Positions 1-7,098 of a stretch of 43,016 nucleotides of DNA are shown here, piece by piece (within the stretch, counting starts at the first letter, position 1; each line of letters begins with the position of its first letter). Source of the DNA: CAYNEO01 sp964396245 (lineage in GTDB: Bacteria > Zixibacteria > MSB-5A5 > GN15 > FEB-12); contig CAYNEO010000029.1 in NCBI GenBank assembly GCA_964396245.1, positions 1 to 43,016 on the forward strand. Reading direction: 5' to 3'. Under the pieces are notes generated by a model. That model had not been told where the DNA came from and made no database searches. It saw only the letters and a program-made list of their open reading frames with translations. The position numbers and the translations under genes were made by a program.

Positions 1-104
1 GTCTCATGAGAGCACACCGCTTTTGTCGTTCACGGCCGAACTGTACATGGCTCGCCATCCGCAATTCGAGGCAGCTCTTTGAGCCGTTGAACGCAGGAGG
101 AACC

Positions 105-956
105 ATGACACGGATGTTCAGGCTGTTGGGGCCGACAGTGGCCCTGGTCGGTATCCTGGTGACGGCCGGGATGGGGGAGAATTCAATCACGGTCAATCCA
201 ATGACTGTCGCGGGGAACATGGGAAACGTCCAGATCAGGATTTCCCTGGTCAACGATACGCCTTTGAGCGCGGTGGTTTTGCCGCTGGTTCTCAGGACGA
301 CTTCCGGCGGTGCCTTCATCAAGGCGGCGACGCTGTCATTCAGCGATCGTCTGGCCACCTACCTGACCGACTATGAAGTGACCAACCACTATGCGACCGA
401 GGACGGCACCTGTGACAGCACCTGCGGTTGCACTCGCGGTTTCAAGACTATAGCCGCTGTCGCCGGGAAGAACGTCGTTTCCGGGTCGCCGTACGGCGTG
501 TATTATGTACGGGCAAGGTTCAACAAAATCAATCTTCCACCGGGCGCGGATGCGACCGGTTCAATTGTGCTGACGGTCGATATCGATTCGCTGGAAGGCA
601 CGTTCAGTATCGACACCACCTGCACGAATCCGTACAATCACCCGATTCTTGTTGACAGCACCCTGCACCCAATTCGGCCGGAATTTCAGGGAGCGATTAT
701 CACGGTCGAGGGGAATTGTTGCGGTTTGTATACCGGAGGGGTCACGGGAAATACAGACTGTGACCCCAGCGGAAATAGAGACCTCGCGGACATAACGCGG
801 CTGATCGACCGGGTGTATATCTCGCAGAGGTCGCTATGCTGCGAGGCAAACGGCAACACCGACGGCAGTTCGGACGGTGAGATCAACCTGTCTGATATCA
901 CACGATTGATTGATTTCGTGTATGTCAGCCACAGAGAACTGTCGGCGTGTCAGTAG
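105..956 (+). CDS. Secreted dockerin-repeat protein with cohesin-like domain
   Basis: The start at 105 is chosen because AGGAGG lies just upstream (95-100) and because it places a Sec signal peptide (MTRMFRLLGPTVALVGILV) at the N-terminus; the frame is open further upstream without such support. The 283-residue product has a beta-rich, cohesin-like middle domain (residues about 30-215) and a Cys-rich stretch near residue 105. It ends in two dockerin-like calcium-binding repeats (about 225-280), each with a G-N-x-D loop followed by an L-x-D-I-T-R-L-I-D-x-V-Y helix. It is probably exported and anchors or assembles extracellular complexes. The cohesin-like part resembles the protein encoded at 21238-21822, which lacks the dockerin. 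The exact partner is unknown. Confidence 0.75.
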   Translation: MTRMFRLLGPTVALVGILVTAGMGENSITVNPMTVAGNMGNVQIRISLVNDTPLSAVVLPLVLRTTSGGAFIKAATLSFSDRLATYLTDYEVTNHYATEDGTCDSTCGCTRGFKTIAAVAGKNVVSGSPYGVYYVRARFNKINLPPGADATGSIVLTVDIDSLEGTFSIDTTCTNPYNHPILVDSTLHPIRPEFQGAIITVEGNCCGLYTGGVTGNTDCDPSGNRDLADITRLIDRVYISQRSLCCEANGNTDGSSDGEINLSDITRLIDFVYVSHRELSACQ

Positions 957-990
957 TTGTCGGTCATGGGGTCTGCTTTGCAGAGGACTT

Positions 991-1329
991 CTATTCTTCC
1001 CAGAGGTTGAAGACAGCACCGAACGGATCGCGCACGTAACAATCCTTGCCCTTCCCTTCCCATCGAACGACAGTACAGCCGGCTTTCTCGAGTTCGGCGC
1101 GCGCAGCTTCCAGATCAGGCACGGACATTTCAAGCACCATGCCGAGCGATTGATTGCCGTGTGACTCCGAGCGGTCGATATACAGCCGGTAGGGATTGGC
1201 GCTGAATTCGACGGAACCGGGGCCAGATTTCCTGACAGTGAGACCAAGAACGTTGCGGTAAAAGTCAACCGCCCGGTCATGCTCGGGGGTCGAGAGGCAG
1301 ACACAGTTACTGAACCTGAATGGTATCAT
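991..1329 (-). CDS. VOC (glyoxalase/dioxygenase) superfamily protein
   Basis: This 112-residue protein has the size of a single VOC domain pair (beta-alpha-beta-beta-beta twice). The first module (FSNCVCLSTPEHDRAVDFYRN) matches the family opening, and the end (YVRDPFGAVFNLWEE) matches the usual D-P-D/F-G-x-x-x-x-L-x-E metal-ligand strand with its terminal Glu. Proteins of this kind bind a divalent metal and act on small electrophiles or confer resistance. The substrate cannot be inferred. It is convergent with the dockerin gene, 34 bp away, and its promoter must lie in 1330-1450. Confidence 0.85.
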   Translation of the reverse strand: MIPFRFSNCVCLSTPEHDRAVDFYRNVLGLTVRKSGPGSVEFSANPYRLYIDRSESHGNQSLGMVLEMSVPDLEAARAELEKAGCTVVRWEGKGKDCYVRDPFGAVFNLWEE

Positions 1330-1455
1330 GGACTACATTCCTCTTCGTGTCTTTGTTGACTTCAGGGGCGCCCGGTTTGCCGTATCCTATATCATCGCAT
1401 ACGGTTATAATTGCAAAAAGGTGCCATTTTGTGGGTTGTGGGAGGCAGAAAATGG

Positions 1456-1484
1456 TTGACAATATACAGCCTCCCGGGTATAAT
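1456..1484 (+). promoter_or_regulatory. Consensus sigma-70 promoter of the RRM gene
   Basis: TTGACA (1456-1461) and TATAAT (1479-1484) are both perfect consensus hexamers with a 17-bp spacer. Transcription would begin near 1491. It is the strongest promoter-like sequence seen in the window and points to very high expression of the downstream RNA-binding protein. Confidence 0.85.
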
Positions 1485-1490
1485 TAGGCA

Positions 1491-1668
1491 TGTTCACAGG
1501 TGTCCCACAATAATCGTTTCCAAGGTTTGCGTCTGTTTACCAATTCTTGTAAAAATTTTTGGTCGAGGACACGTGCGCAATAGTGCGCATTCACGTCTTT
1601 ATCCTGCGTAACGAGTTCCCCTTGAAAAGAAGGTTCGTGTAAGGGATAAGCAAGAGTGGAGAGTAGAT
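1491..1668 (+). promoter_or_regulatory. Long 5' leader of the RRM gene
   Basis: About 178 nt separate the predicted transcription start from the ATG, and no ORF is evident there. The leader contains an inverted TGCGCA pair (about 1574-1590) and a possible long-range pairing of CCCTT with AAGGG close to the ribosome-binding region. Long leaders of this sort are typical of cold-shock-type RNA-binding genes. Regulation by RNA structure is an inference. Confidence 0.45.
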
Positions 1669-1974
1669 ATGAATATCTACGTAGGGAATCTTTCGTTTGA
1701 TACGAAAGAAGACGATCTGCGCCAGGCTTTCGAAGCATACGGCCAGGTGAATAGCGTCAACATCATTAAGGACAGATTCACAGGCGAGTCCCGGGGATTC
1801 GGTTTTGTGGAGATGGCCGCCCAGGACGAAGCTCAGGCTGCGATTTCCGGTCTCAATGGCCAGGATTTCCACGGTCGGACGCTGAACGTCAATGAGGCCC
1901 GTCCGCGCCAGGATAACCGTGGTGGTGGTGGCGGCGGTCGCGGCGGTCGTGGCGGCGGACGCGGCGGCTGGTAA
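1669..1974 (+). CDS. RRM RNA-binding protein with RGG tail
   Basis: This 101-residue protein is a single RNA recognition motif followed by a glycine/arginine-rich tail. RNP2 (NIYVGNLSF) is at residues 2-10 and RNP1 (RGFGFVEM) at about 42-49, both with their aromatic RNA-stacking residues. Residues 83-101 form an RGG-like tail. It matches the cyanobacterial Rbp and general bacterial RRM families, which act as cold-induced RNA chaperones. It sits alone behind a consensus promoter and a long leader and is followed by a strong terminator, so it is a monocistronic, probably highly expressed gene. Confidence 0.93.
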   Translation: MNIYVGNLSFDTKEDDLRQAFEAYGQVNSVNIIKDRFTGESRGFGFVEMAAQDEAQAAISGLNGQDFHGRTLNVNEARPRQDNRGGGGGGRGGRGGGRGGW

Positions 1975-2005
1975 GCCTCCTGGTCTGAATATAGTCCGAA
2001 ATTGA

Positions 2006-2039
2006 ACGGGGATTGGCTCGACGCCGATTCCCGTTTTTT
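2006..2039 (+). terminator. Intrinsic terminator after RRM gene
   Basis: An 11-bp stem pairs 2006-2016 with 2024-2034, with two G-T wobbles, around a 7-nt loop. It is followed by a run of six T (2034-2039). Confidence 0.85.
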
Positions 2040-2089
2040 CACCGATACACGTCCGGATACCATTCCGGATCACGGGAAAGAATTTCACG

Positions 2090-2845
2090 GTGGGAAAAAA
2101 CCTCCTTGTCACGGTTACGGCCGAGAACCGCGTTGATCTTCGCGCCATTGCCGACGATATCACAATCCCGAGCTGGCCGGAGTTCATGCTGAACGATGCC
2201 GTTGCCAACACGTACTGGTACCGGCTGTACGAAACTTTTCCGGAATATCAGTTTGTGCTCATGAATCCTCATGACGGCAAGATACCGGTGGCGGCTAACT
2301 GTGTGCCGCTGGCCTGGGATGGTCCGCCGGAGGAGTTGCCGGACGAAGGCTGGGACTGGGCGCTGTCACGGGCGTTCGAGGATTACGATCGGAAACGAAA
2401 ACCGACGGTGCTCTGTGCGCTTCAGATTGTCATCAGGAAGGAAGACCGCCGGCGGGGGCTCAGCGCGGCCGCGATAAACGCCATGAAGGAGATAGCCAGA
2501 CGGTACGGCTTGAACCGGATGATCGCGCCGGTCCGTCCGAATCTCAAATCACTCTATCCGCTGACTCCGATGGAGCACTATATCAAGTGGCTCGGGGATG
2601 ACGGCCTGCCGTTCGACAACTGGCTGCGTGTCCACGCCCGGCTCGGGGCAGAGATAATCAAGGTGTGTCCACAGGCGATGCATATCTCGGGCACGGTCGC
2701 TGACTGGGAGAAGTGGGTCGGTTTGAGATTTCCGGAAAGCGGCATATACGTAGTGCCGGGAGCGCTGACGCCGGTGGAAATCAATCTCGAAAATGACCGC
2801 GGAGTGTATATCGAGCCGAACGTCTGGATGCTGCACGGGCTGTAG
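2090..2845 (+). CDS. GNAT-like acetyltransferase family protein
   Basis: The start is a GTG at 2090 with only a weak upstream purine stretch, so it is uncertain. The 251-residue protein has an acetyltransferase-like core at about residues 100-150: the beta strand LCALQIVI, then a basic RKEDRRRGLSAAAINAM segment resembling the acetyl-CoA-binding R-x-x-G-x-G/A loop and helix, then RYGLNRMIAPVRP. N-terminal and C-terminal extensions carry many aromatic residues. The acceptor substrate is unknown. It is a single gene ending in a hairpin region shared with the convergent DUF2884-like gene. Confidence 0.6.
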   Translation: MGKNLLVTVTAENRVDLRAIADDITIPSWPEFMLNDAVANTYWYRLYETFPEYQFVLMNPHDGKIPVAANCVPLAWDGPPEELPDEGWDWALSRAFEDYDRKRKPTVLCALQIVIRKEDRRRGLSAAAINAMKEIARRYGLNRMIAPVRPNLKSLYPLTPMEHYIKWLGDDGLPFDNWLRVHARLGAEIIKVCPQAMHISGTVADWEKWVGLRFPESGIYVVPGALTPVEINLENDRGVYIEPNVWMLHGL

Positions 2846-2878
2846 AATTTTTTCATCGACAGACTAACATGAATGCGC

Positions 2879-2902
2879 CCGATGAACGTGATTGTTCATC
2901 GG
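2879..2902. terminator. Hairpin between convergent genes
   Basis: A perfect 9-bp stem (CCGATGAAC with GTTCATCGG) encloses a 6-nt loop between the stops of the genes at 2845 and 2941. There is no T-run immediately after it on either strand, so termination is only likely. Confidence 0.45.
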
Positions 2903-2940
2903 ACGACGAATTGATCGGCAGGTCTGCACGAAGACAGAAG

Positions 2941-3642
2941 TTATTCCGGAATCCGCGGGCGATCAATCGCGGCCGGCGCCGCCGGAACGGCCGGCTCACA
3001 TGGTGCCGCGGGCGGGACCGGCATGATGATGGCGGGTGCGTTGTAGTAAGAATCGCTCAGGGTCCAGTTCAATTCCTTGAGTTCAGGAATAGATTCAGAC
3101 ATGTCGTAGAACAGGTCTTCGAGCCTGTCAGCCATGTCTTCGACCTCATCCGCCTTCTTATCGAGTTTGTCGGCCCTGGCCTCAAGTTTGTCGGCTTTTG
3201 CCTCTATCTCCCGTTCGTAATCCTCGGTATCATAGTCCGAGTCGAGCAGCTTGAACAGCTTGGTGAGGGCGTGAATCCCGACAGCGGCGCCCTCTGCACC
3301 GATTTTGGCTCCCTCGATTCCGATTTCTGTCGCATAGTCGATCAACTCGAAGGTCTGGTCGTAGAAACGACCGACCAGTTCCTGCTGATCCTTGTCCAGC
3401 TTCACGAACTTGCCGTTGACATACAGCTCGTGGTCCGATGTAATCTCGACTTCATCGTGTCCGAGACCTCTTTCTTCTATGATGATCGAGCCATCATCGA
3501 TGTCGATATTGAGGTCATCGAGCATGCAACCATGGAAATCGTGGTTGTCGGAGAAACGATGAACTTTTCGGTTGTCGTCGTAAGCGTAAAGAGGCGCGCA
3601 GACGAGGAGCAGAATAAGTGCGGCGATCAAAGCATTTTTCAT
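2941..3642 (-). CDS. Exported YggN/DUF2884-like protein
   Basis: The start at 3642 is preferred over 3648 because GGGAG then sits 8 nt away and the signal peptide MKNALIAALILLLVCAPLYA begins directly. The mature protein resembles the periplasmic YggN (DUF2884) family. A first part contains an ELYVNGKFVKLDKDQQELV strand-turn-helix, followed by a small-residue helix IGIEGAKIGAEGAAVGIHAL. A long charged coiled coil rich in K-A-D-x-L-E repeats follows (about residues 140-190), and the tail is Pro/Ala-rich. The family's function is unknown. The product is expected to be periplasmic. Confidence 0.7.
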   Translation of the reverse strand: MKNALIAALILLLVCAPLYAYDDNRKVHRFSDNHDFHGCMLDDLNIDIDDGSIIIEERGLGHDEVEITSDHELYVNGKFVKLDKDQQELVGRFYDQTFELIDYATEIGIEGAKIGAEGAAVGIHALTKLFKLLDSDYDTEDYEREIEAKADKLEARADKLDKKADEVEDMADRLEDLFYDMSESIPELKELNWTLSDSYYNAPAIIMPVPPAAPCEPAVPAAPAAIDRPRIPE

Positions 3643-3859
3643 ATACATCTCTCCCGAGTGAAATATCTCGCTATGTTTTGTAAGACGAAATCAGGACCGG
3701 TTTGTTTCAGATATCTGCCCGGGGTGACTGTCCGTTTCCGGGCGGTGTTGCGCGATTTGACCGGGCCGGGCGAGCGACGTATTTTGTGTTGATGGCGGGA
3801 CAAATTCCCGTGGACGGTGTTATAACCCATATAACCCACCCGGAAAAGGAGAGTGAACG

Positions 3860-4426
3860 ATGGAAAAGATAAAGCTCGGTCCAAAAGCTGTCTATCCTTA
3901 CCCCATGCCGATGGCTCTGGTAGGCGCCACGGTAGACAAGAAGCCGAATTTTCTTGCTGTTGCGTGGTTGTCGCGGGTCAACATGACGCCGCCGATCATG
4001 GCTGTCTCGCTCGGGCGCAAATCATACACGCTGCCTGCCATCGAGAAAAACGGCGTCTTCAGCATATGTTTCCCGGGAATCGACTTGATGGAGGAGGCGG
4101 ACTTCTGCGGAATCTACTCCGGGTTGGAAACCGACAAGTCCAACCTGTTCAATATCTTTTTTGGCCAACTGGAGGCGGCCCCGATGATCAAGGAGTGTCC
4201 GCTCTGCATGGAATGCAAACTCGTCCAGACTGTCGAGCTCCAGACGAATAATCTGTATCTGGGTGAAATTGTGGCGGCATATGCCGAAGAAAGGTTTATG
4301 ACGGGCGGCAAGCTGGATATCAGCAAAATGAACGCCTTCGTCCTCACCATGCCGGACAACAATTACTGGAAAGTGGGTCATCACATGGGGAAGGCCTGGG
4401 ATATGGGTCGGCACCTTTTTGGGTAA
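3860..4426 (+). CDS. Flavin reductase-like (FMN-binding split barrel) protein
   Basis: The start has AAGGAG 9 nt upstream. The 188-residue protein has the flavin reductase/flavoredoxin arrangement: YPYPMPMALVGA at the start of the barrel, N-x-L-A-V-A-W-L-S-R-V with the FMN phosphate-contacting region, and PPIMAVSLG. A conserved helix and the CPLCMECKL segment follow at about residues 113-121. The cysteine cluster C-x2-C-x2-C is notable and could be redox-active. It likely binds FMN and transfers electrons. It is followed 56 bp later by an unrelated nuclease-like gene. Confidence 0.85.
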   Translation: MEKIKLGPKAVYPYPMPMALVGATVDKKPNFLAVAWLSRVNMTPPIMAVSLGRKSYTLPAIEKNGVFSICFPGIDLMEEADFCGIYSGLETDKSNLFNIFFGQLEAAPMIKECPLCMECKLVQTVELQTNNLYLGEIVAAYAEERFMTGGKLDISKMNAFVLTMPDNNYWKVGHHMGKAWDMGRHLFG

Positions 4427-4482
4427 GACGGCCTGTCGCGGACGGAGGGAAAATCAAGGTTTGCCAAAGGGCGGAGGTCATT

Positions 4483-5196
4483 ATGGCACGAATACCGCAG
4501 GGGAAAAAAGATCGGGGGAGTCAGAAATGGACCCAGGTAGCCGTGAACGAACGGCCGGACCTTCTCAATCACTACGTACAAGAATCACTCGGGCTGGCAG
4601 CGTTACCTGCCATACGGTGGGTGTCGCCGCTCGAGAAGGTCGAATACGCCGAGTACAGTGATCAAGAAGCGCTTGCTCAGGTGAGGCTGGAAATTCCACG
4701 TAAATCGCTGGCAGACTTTTGGCCGGAGCGGGGTCCCAACTGGGATGCGCTCGGGGTGACAGAGACGGGACAGGTGTTCCTCGTAGAGGCCAAATCGCAC
4801 ATTGACGAGCTTAAGTCGGCCTGCGGTGCGAAGGGTAAGTCCCTTTTGCAGATCGAAAGAGCACTCGTTGCGACTCGCGACTTTCTTGACGTACGGACGC
4901 CAAATGTCGAACATCGCTGGTTATGTGACTTCTACCAGTACGCCAACCGGCTCGCCCATCTCTATTTCCTGAGGGAGATCAACCACTGCGATGTGTACAT
5001 GGTGTTCGTTTATTTTGTCAATGACAGGGAGATGGGAGGACCATCGACAATCGAGGAATGGAAGGGCGCCATTCGGTTGATGGAATCTCTTTTGGGAGTT
5101 CATCGTCACAAGTTGAGCAAATACGTGGGAGACGTTTTTATACCGGTGGACGAGTTGGCCCTCGAGACCGCGCCGATGCCGGCCAGCCGCGCCTGA
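4483..5196 (+). CDS. PD-(D/E)XK nuclease-like hypothetical protein
   Basis: GGAGG precedes the ATG at a normal distance. In the 237-residue protein I see a PD-(D/E)XK-type signature: G-P-N-W-D-A-L-G (Asp near residue 87), then a strand V-F-L-V-E-A-K-S-H (Glu/Lys near residues 99-101). This is the D...E-x-K order of restriction-endonuclease folds. An amphipathic helix rich in basic residues and a mostly helical C-terminal half (WLCDFYQYANRLAHLYFL) follow. There is no methyltransferase or other restriction partner next to it. It may be a DNA or RNA nuclease; the family was not identified. Confidence 0.55.
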   Translation: MARIPQGKKDRGSQKWTQVAVNERPDLLNHYVQESLGLAALPAIRWVSPLEKVEYAEYSDQEALAQVRLEIPRKSLADFWPERGPNWDALGVTETGQVFLVEAKSHIDELKSACGAKGKSLLQIERALVATRDFLDVRTPNVEHRWLCDFYQYANRLAHLYFLREINHCDVYMVFVYFVNDREMGGPSTIEEWKGAIRLMESLLGVHRHKLSKYVGDVFIPVDELALETAPMPASRA

Positions 5197-5256
5197 TGTA
5201 ATCGAATCCGTCGAAATCCTTGTTGACTTTCGGCGGGTCTGTTGATACATACCGGC

Positions 5257-5721
5257 GTGATCAAATCCATCCTTGCTCTGCTCGTTTCCATAGTGATTGT
5301 GGCCGCCGCCGCATGGGCCGGATCCAATTTCGAGCCCGGTCAGTGGTATACCACGATCAACAAGCCGTCGTGGACGCCTCCCGGTATCGTCTTCGGCCCG
5401 GTCTGGACCATTTTGTATATCCTCATGGCGGTATCCGCCTGGTTGGTCTGGATGAAGGTTGGGTTCGAAAAGGCCGTGATTGCGCTGACGCTTTTTGTCA
5501 TTCAGCTGGCTTTTAACGCGGCCTGGTCGCTGCTGTTTTTTGGACTGCATCTTATCGGTCTGGCGCTCATAGATATTATCCTGCTCTGGCTCGCCGTCCT
5601 GGCGACGACTGTCGCTTTCTGGCGACATCGACGTCTCGCCGGGCTGCTAATGCTTCCGTATGTGGCGTGGGTGAGTTTCGCCACTGTTTTGTACGTCAAT
5701 ATCTGGCGACTCAACTTCTAA
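5257..5721 (+). CDS. TspO/MBR family membrane protein
   Basis: This small five-helix membrane protein contains the TspO hallmarks W-Y-x-x-x-x-K-P-x-W-x-P-P (residues 30-43), F-G-P-V-W-T-x-L-Y, and N-x-A-W-S-x-x-F-F-G. The C-terminal A-x-Y-L-x-W-V-S-F-A-T-x-L-N-x-x-I-W pattern is present with small changes. TspO proteins bind tetrapyrroles or lipophilic ligands in stress responses. The start is ambiguous: TTG at 5242 or GTG at 5257, neither with a clear ribosome-binding site. I list the GTG, which begins close to the first hydrophobic helix. Confidence 0.9.
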   Translation: MIKSILALLVSIVIVAAAAWAGSNFEPGQWYTTINKPSWTPPGIVFGPVWTILYILMAVSAWLVWMKVGFEKAVIALTLFVIQLAFNAAWSLLFFGLHLIGLALIDIILLWLAVLATTVAFWRHRRLAGLLMLPYVAWVSFATVLYVNIWRLNF

Positions 5722-5794
5722 TTCGTTATCCGTCTCACCGGTTTCAACGTATAGAAATACTGATCGCGAGCTACATTCGAGAAAGGAACCCGAG

Positions 5795-6115
5795 ATGTCG
5801 TTCTTATCGCTCCAGGATGTCAATGAAAAGGAGATCATCCCCGGCTATTTCGCCCGGTTTGTGCACACCGGTAACATGACAATGGCGTACTGGACAATCA
5901 AGGCGGGCGCCAGGATGCCCGAACACTCGCATCCCCACGAGCAGGTCGCGAACCTTATCGAGGGAGAGTTCGAATTGACCGTAGCGGGCGAGTCCAGAGT
6001 AGTCAAGCCCGGTGATATTGCGGTTATCGCCCCGAATACTCTGCACTCCGGACGCGCCGTGACCGACTGCCGGATCATCGACGCGTTTCACCCGGTGCGG
6101 GAAGATTATCGCTGA
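5795..6115 (+). CDS. Small cupin-domain protein
   Basis: The start is supported by AAAGGA 12 nt upstream. The 106-residue single-domain cupin has motif 1 at about residues 43-63 (P-E-H-S-H-P-H-E-Q ... G-E-F-E-L-T-V, three His plus Glu as metal ligands) and motif 2 at about 72-87 (P-G-D-I-A-V-I-A-P-N-T-L-H). It is likely a metal-dependent sensor or small-molecule enzyme. Its stop lies 10 bp from the convergent NifX-like gene. Confidence 0.88.
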   Translation: MSFLSLQDVNEKEIIPGYFARFVHTGNMTMAYWTIKAGARMPEHSHPHEQVANLIEGEFELTVAGESRVVKPGDIAVIAPNTLHSGRAVTDCRIIDAFHPVREDYR

Positions 6116-6125
6116 ATTAGCCGAT

Positions 6126-6587
6126 TCAGAATTGTCGTCCGCCGCCTCCCTGGCCGTGTCCGCGACCCTGACTCTTTCCGAATCCTGCGCCCCGGCCGGG
6201 CGCATGGTGGTAACCGGCGTCGATGTGTTGACCGTGTCCACGACAGGCTTTCAGGGGATCGATCTCGGCCAGGCGGCCGGATTTCAACTGTTCAATGGCA
6301 TCGCCGACCCGCTGAGAGTCGCACTGGTAGACAGTGATTCCCTCGGCGCTTAATGCTTCGATTGCGCGTCGTCCCATACCCGAGCAGACGATGCAGTCCA
6401 AGCGGTAGTGATTGAGCTGATTCATCGGGTGACAGGTGCCGTGATCATGGTGGGCGTTACGATTTTCGAGGACGGTCAGCTTGTCCGTCTCGGTGTCATA
6501 CAAAGTGAAACAGGGAGCGGACCCGAAGTGACTAAACACCGTGTCGTCCAGCCCCGCGTTTCCGGTGGTGGGAATGCATGCCAGCAT
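6126..6587 (-). CDS. NifX/NifB-type dinitrogenase cofactor-binding domain protein
   Basis: The ATG at 6587 lies inside the end of the DUF134 gene (56-bp overlap) and has a purine-rich GCGAGGCAG upstream. The 153-residue protein has the NifX/NafY/NifB C-terminal-domain fold: a start of the MLACIPTTG type, then SHFGSAPCFTLYD with the conserved G-x-A-x-x-F, NAHHDHGTCHPMNQL and CIVCSGMGRRAIEAL. A C-terminal His/Gly-rich tail follows (H-x-A-P-G-R-G repeats) that could bind metal. No nif genes are present, so general Fe-S or metal-cluster handling is more likely than nitrogen fixation. It is almost certainly co-transcribed with the DUF134 gene. Confidence 0.85.
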   Translation of the reverse strand: MLACIPTTGNAGLDDTVFSHFGSAPCFTLYDTETDKLTVLENRNAHHDHGTCHPMNQLNHYRLDCIVCSGMGRRAIEALSAEGITVYQCDSQRVGDAIEQLKSGRLAEIDPLKACRGHGQHIDAGYHHAPGRGAGFGKSQGRGHGQGGGGRQF

Positions 6588-6879
6588 GTTCTGCCTCGCT
6601 TTCCTGTAAATTGATAATAATGGCTCGATTGTTGAGGATGGCGCCAACCAGGCGCTGTCGCCCGGCGTACAGCAGCCGCTGAACGGTGCCCCGCGATACT
6701 CCCATTTTCTCTCCGGCTTCCTGCTGGTCGAGACCCTCGACATCGCAGAGCCGAAGCGCCTCGAATTCATCGAGCGATATCTGCTCGGTCTCGATTTCCC
6801 GAAAGGGAATACCCTGCGGTTTGTAAATTCGGTCCGCCTTGTACCGGCGGCAGAATCGATGTTTTCGCGGTCGCGGCAT
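6532..6879 (-). CDS. DUF134 helix-turn-helix regulator
   Basis: The start is supported by AGGAG 7 nt upstream. The 115-residue protein is a DUF134 family member: MPRPRK at the N-terminus, then a C-R-R segment, then E-F-E-A-L-R-L-C-D-V-E-G-L-D-Q-Q-E-A-G-E-K-M-G-V-S-R-G-T-V-Q-R-L-L, a sigma-region-4-like helix-turn-helix at about residues 40-80. These proteins are commonly paired with NifX-domain genes, as here. The 16-bp palindrome 15 bp upstream of the start is a good candidate for its own operator. The Cys/His content hints at a metal- or redox-sensing role, which is an inference. Confidence 0.9.
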   Translation of the reverse strand: MPRPRKHRFCRRYKADRIYKPQGIPFREIETEQISLDEFEALRLCDVEGLDQQEAGEKMGVSRGTVQRLLYAGRQRLVGAILNNRAIIINLQESEAEHAGMHSHHRKRGAGRHGV

Positions 6880-6894
6880 TACGCTCTCCTCGTT

Positions 6895-6910
6895 ATGTGC
6901 ATATGCACAT
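6895..6910 (-). promoter_or_regulatory. Perfect 16-bp palindrome upstream of DUF134 gene
   Basis: ATGTGCATATGCACAT is a perfect palindrome ending 16 bp from the DUF134 start. A TATAAT (minus strand, 6914-6909) overlaps its edge. A TTGACA (minus strand, 6944-6939) lies upstream, although 24 bp from that TATAAT; with a 17-bp spacer it would pair with a weaker TAACTT (6921-6916). The position is classic for a repressor site covering the transcription start. Confidence 0.65.
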
Positions 6911-6995
6911 TATACAAGTTATCGCCTTCCCGGATCCCTGTCAAGTGGAAAAAGTGGCCGGCGGTAACCGAAAATACCCCACAATACAGGACGAA

Positions 6996-7050
6996 ATCGG
7001 TCTACATACCGATATTAGTCTTGCCTCTCCGGAGGTAGCGGCCGTATAAT
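6996..7050 (+). promoter_or_regulatory. cysK: cysK promoter with upstream inverted repeat
   Basis: TTGCCT (7021-7026) and TATAAT (7045-7050) are separated by 18 bp, so transcription should start near 7057. Just upstream, ATCGGT (6996-7001) and ACCGAT (7008-7013) form an inverted repeat with a 6-bp spacer. Its position next to the -35 box suits an activator or repressor. The binding protein is unknown. Confidence 0.6.
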
Positions 7051-7098
7051 ACCTGAAGCCCGCTATAACTCTCGATTTATTCAAAAGGTGGAATTATC

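Noticed and set aside
2869..3792. Long plus-strand ORF opposite the DUF2884-like gene
   Set aside because: It is the shadow of a signal-peptide protein with recognisable family features on the minus strand, and its own translation has no family-like pattern.
6126..6587. Nitrogen-fixation gene
   Set aside because: The NifX domain is widespread in non-fixing bacteria and no other nif gene is present.
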